This document shows positions 5,654 through 7,210 of a stretch of DNA of 7,210 bases, one piece after another (positions within the stretch are counted from its first letter, which is position 1; each line of letters starts with the position of its first letter). A program made the position numbers and the translations under genes. The notes beneath the pieces are model-generated. The model did no database searches and was not told where the DNA came from. It was given only the letters and a program-made list of their open reading frames with translations. The DNA is from Ardenticatenia bacterium (lineage in GTDB: Bacteria; Chloroflexota; Anaerolineae; Aggregatilineales; Ch27), in assembly GCA_026983935.1 (NCBI GenBank), contig JALSTC010000769.1:1-7210 (forward strand), read 5' to 3'.

Positions 5654-6780
5654 ATGAGTCTGTTGTTGTCGGAGATGTCCGGGGCGTTCCCGGTCAGATA
5701 GTTTACGGCGCTTTTCCCGGGGTGGCGCTGCCAACGGGTGGCCGTGATGATCTACCTGTCATCATTGCGCAGGGGAAGCGTGCCGGGCCGGTGCTGTGGG
5801 TGACGGGCAGCATTCATGGCAATGAGCACAGCGGCCTGGCCGTGATTCATCGTCTGCTGGGGCCAGGGGGTGTGGATTTCCCCGTGAACGAACTCAGCGG
5901 CGCAGTGGTGATGATCCCCACATTGAACCCGGCGGGACTGCGCACCGAATCGCGCAGCCCCTATTACAGCCGCGGCGCAGACCCGAATCGAATGTTCCCG
6001 GCCCCGGAGCGTCCCCATACCCGCACAAATGCCTTTCCGGAAGGGCCGCCTGCTTCTGCCATGGAGAGTGTTTATGAGCGCCTGTTTGCTTCTATTGAAG
6101 CGACGGCGGACTACCTGATCGATCTGCATAACGCGGTCATCGGCTCAATACCGTTTGCCTTCCGCGATCCGATCTACTATGCGGGTGAGCGAGACCGCGT
6201 GGCAGCGCGTCGGCTTCAGATCAGGAATGATGAGATGATGGCGGCGTTTGGGCTGCCGATTATCAATGAGTTTCCTTCCGTTGAGTACATCAAGAAGAAC
6301 CTGCACCGTTCGGTCAGCGGCTCCGTGCTGAACCGGGCACGGCGGCCCGCTTTCACGGCAGAACTGGGCGGCTATTTGCATGTGGATTTGCTGGCCCGCG
6401 ATGCAGCGGTCGTGGGGCTGCGCAATGTCATGCGCTGGGCCGGAATGCTCTCCGGAGAGCCTGAGCCGCTGCCGCCTATTCCTTTTCCCGAAGTGGATTT
6501 CCCCGTGCGGCGCATTATGTACCCACGTGCTCCTCAGAGCGGTATTGTGACCCATCTGGTGGATGCTGGTGATCCGGTGCGTCAGGGTGATGCCGTTGCC
6601 CGTCTGACCGATATTTACGGCCGCCCACTCGGGCCGGATAACGGCCTGCTGCGCACGGAATATGACGGTTTTGTCGTGGGGCGGATGCAGGGGAAGGTCT
6701 ATTATGAAAACGAGCCGGTGTTATGGCTGGCGGTTCGCGACGATGGCGACCTGCTGCTGCCGTATCCGGATGATCGATGA
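5650..6780 (+). CDS. Succinylglutamate desuccinylase/aspartoacylase (AstE/AspA) family deacylase
   Basis: This is a zinc-dependent amide hydrolase of the carboxypeptidase-like (M14 fold) deacylase group, which removes acyl groups from N-acyl amino acids or related compounds. The protein has 376 residues. Zinc site residues are H56 and E59 in GSIHGNEHSG and H160 in LIDLHNA. NPAGLR (93-98) and GADPNRMFP (109-117, R114) match the family's substrate-binding stretch, and E238 in FTAELGG is the likely catalytic Glu. Residues about 285-365 form a C-terminal beta domain (APQSGIV, GDPVRQGDAVA, YDGFVVG) of the type seen in this family. ATG 5650 is the only sensible start, but its ribosome-binding site is weak. 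The strong AGGAGG lies about 37 nt upstream, see the possible leader peptide. It is the last gene of the probable operon and is followed by a terminator. True AstE acts in arginine catabolism; no other ast gene is present, so the substrate is undetermined. Confidence 0.87.
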   Translation: MNESVVVGDVRGVPGQIVYGAFPGVALPTGGRDDLPVIIAQGKRAGPVLWVTGSIHGNEHSGLAVIHRLLGPGGVDFPVNELSGAVVMIPTLNPAGLRTESRSPYYSRGADPNRMFPAPERPHTRTNAFPEGPPASAMESVYERLFASIEATADYLIDLHNAVIGSIPFAFRDPIYYAGERDRVAARRLQIRNDEMMAAFGLPIINEFPSVEYIKKNLHRSVSGSVLNRARRPAFTAELGGYLHVDLLARDAAVVGLRNVMRWAGMLSGEPEPLPPIPFPEVDFPVRRIMYPRAPQSGIVTHLVDAGDPVRQGDAVARLTDIYGRPLGPDNGLLRTEYDGFVVGRMQGKVYYENEPVLWLAVRDDGDLLLPYPDDR

Positions 6781-6808
6781 GCACATATCCGTTTCAGTGG
6801 TAAATGAT

Positions 6809-6843
6809 AAACGGGCACTGCAAATAAGCCGTGCCCGTTTTGG
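6809..6843. terminator. Bidirectional intrinsic terminator between convergent genes
   Basis: AAACGGGCAC-type arms at 6809-6818 and 6831-6840 form a perfect 10-bp stem with a 12-nt loop. On the plus strand, 29 bases after the deacylase stop, the stem ends in TTTT. On the minus strand it is followed by TTTATCATTT, about 45 bases after the stop of the small unknown gene. It therefore probably ends both convergent transcripts. Confidence 0.85.
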
Positions 6844-6885
6844 GTGGCAAAGTCAGGTTTGTTCGATGAGCAAAAGGCGATGTGG

Positions 6886-7164
6886 CTAGGCAGCATCCTC
6901 GCCGCGGTACATGGGTGGGATGAAATCTACAAAGAAGCTCCAGCCTTCTATCGCTGCCCGCTGGCGTTCCTCTGGGTTCAAGACAAGGGTAGTCGTGTGG
7001 TCGTTGGAGATCAGTTCGATCGTCAGAGCTTCCTGACCATCGTCCTCCAGTTCTTCGAAGCAGTGGCGTTCGTACCCCATCGGTTCACGAAGGAACTTGC
7101 CCAGACATTGCTCACAGAATGCCAGTTGGGCATCACAGACGTTGCGATTGATCTTGACACGCAT
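6886..7164 (-). CDS. Small unknown protein with a Cys/His cluster
   Basis: I do not recognise the family. The protein has 92 residues and is acidic, without signal peptide or membrane segment. The N-terminal third carries C10, then C17-x-x-C20, and H34-C35 (CEQC and YERHC), an arrangement that could hold a zinc ion. The remainder (about 44-80) looks like alternating strands and a helix (ALTIELISNDHTTTLVLNPEERQRAAIEGW). The start ATG at 7164 has a good ribosome-binding site, AGGGGG, 8 nt upstream. This is the main reason to prefer it over the overlapping plus-strand frame. It converges with the deacylase gene and shares its terminator. Only 46 bases of upstream sequence remain in the window and no promoter can be assigned there. 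Confidence 0.72.
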   Translation of the reverse strand: MRVKINRNVCDAQLAFCEQCLGKFLREPMGYERHCFEELEDDGQEALTIELISNDHTTTLVLNPEERQRAAIEGWSFFVDFIPPMYRGEDAA

Positions 7165-7210
7165 AGCTTATTCCCCCTGCAGTCGTGGTGCCGCTTTTGA
7201 CTAACTGTAT

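Noticed and set aside
6844..7200. 118-codon plus-strand frame opposite the small Cys/His gene
   Set aside because: The minus-strand gene has AGGGGG 8 nt before its ATG, a more protein-like composition and a shared terminator with its convergent neighbour. The plus frame begins right after that terminator with no comparable ribosome-binding site.

Overview
The window reads as ordinary bacterial chromosome of fairly high GC content with closely packed genes. I see no insertion sequence, CRISPR array, rRNA or tRNA. Gene content points to a free-living bacterium: S20, a Bacillus-type long AsnB, a degenerate OmpR-type regulator, a receiver/GAF protein and an AstE/AspA-like deacylase. The style of the regulator and the GAF protein, together with a -10 box placed for leaderless transcription, made me think of Chloroflexota (Anaerolineae-like). 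That is an impression from the protein sequences and could not be tested here.

Layout, left to right. (1) 1-1849, minus strand: glutamine-hydrolysing asparagine synthetase, cut at its C-terminus by the window edge. (2) 1850-1991: a divergent promoter region. The asnB -10 box lies only 8 nt from its ATG, and rpsT has a good sigma70-type promoter. (3) 1992-2255, plus strand: rpsT (30S protein S20), which starts with TTG and is followed by a clear intrinsic terminator. (4) 2359-3027, minus strand: an OmpR/PhoB-type winged-helix regulator whose receiver has lost most of its phosphorylation chemistry. It converges on rpsT. (5) 3028-3514: a roughly 490-base non-coding region. It carries the regulator's promoter, a 10-bp direct repeat and several CGGCAA/TTGCCG elements. 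(6) 3515-6780, plus strand: three co-directional genes encoding an M20-family zinc peptidase/deacylase, a receiver-like plus GAF protein with no output domain, and a zinc-dependent deacylase of the succinylglutamate desuccinylase/aspartoacylase family. They end at a strong, probably bidirectional hairpin terminator. (7) 6886-7164, minus strand: a 92-residue unknown protein with a Cys/His cluster that could bind zinc.

The three plus-strand genes probably form one transcription unit, because gaps are 48 and 65 bases and no internal terminator is evident. Two metal-dependent amide hydrolases flank a small-molecule-sensor-like GAF protein, and an atypical regulator is divergently transcribed. This suggests a locally controlled unit for breaking down peptides or N-acyl amino acids. 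Substrates cannot be read from the sequence. I found no clearly new system. The most interesting items are the probable leaderless asnB, the TTG-started rpsT, the degenerate regulator with its repeat-bearing upstream region, the hydrolase/GAF cluster and the small Cys/His protein.
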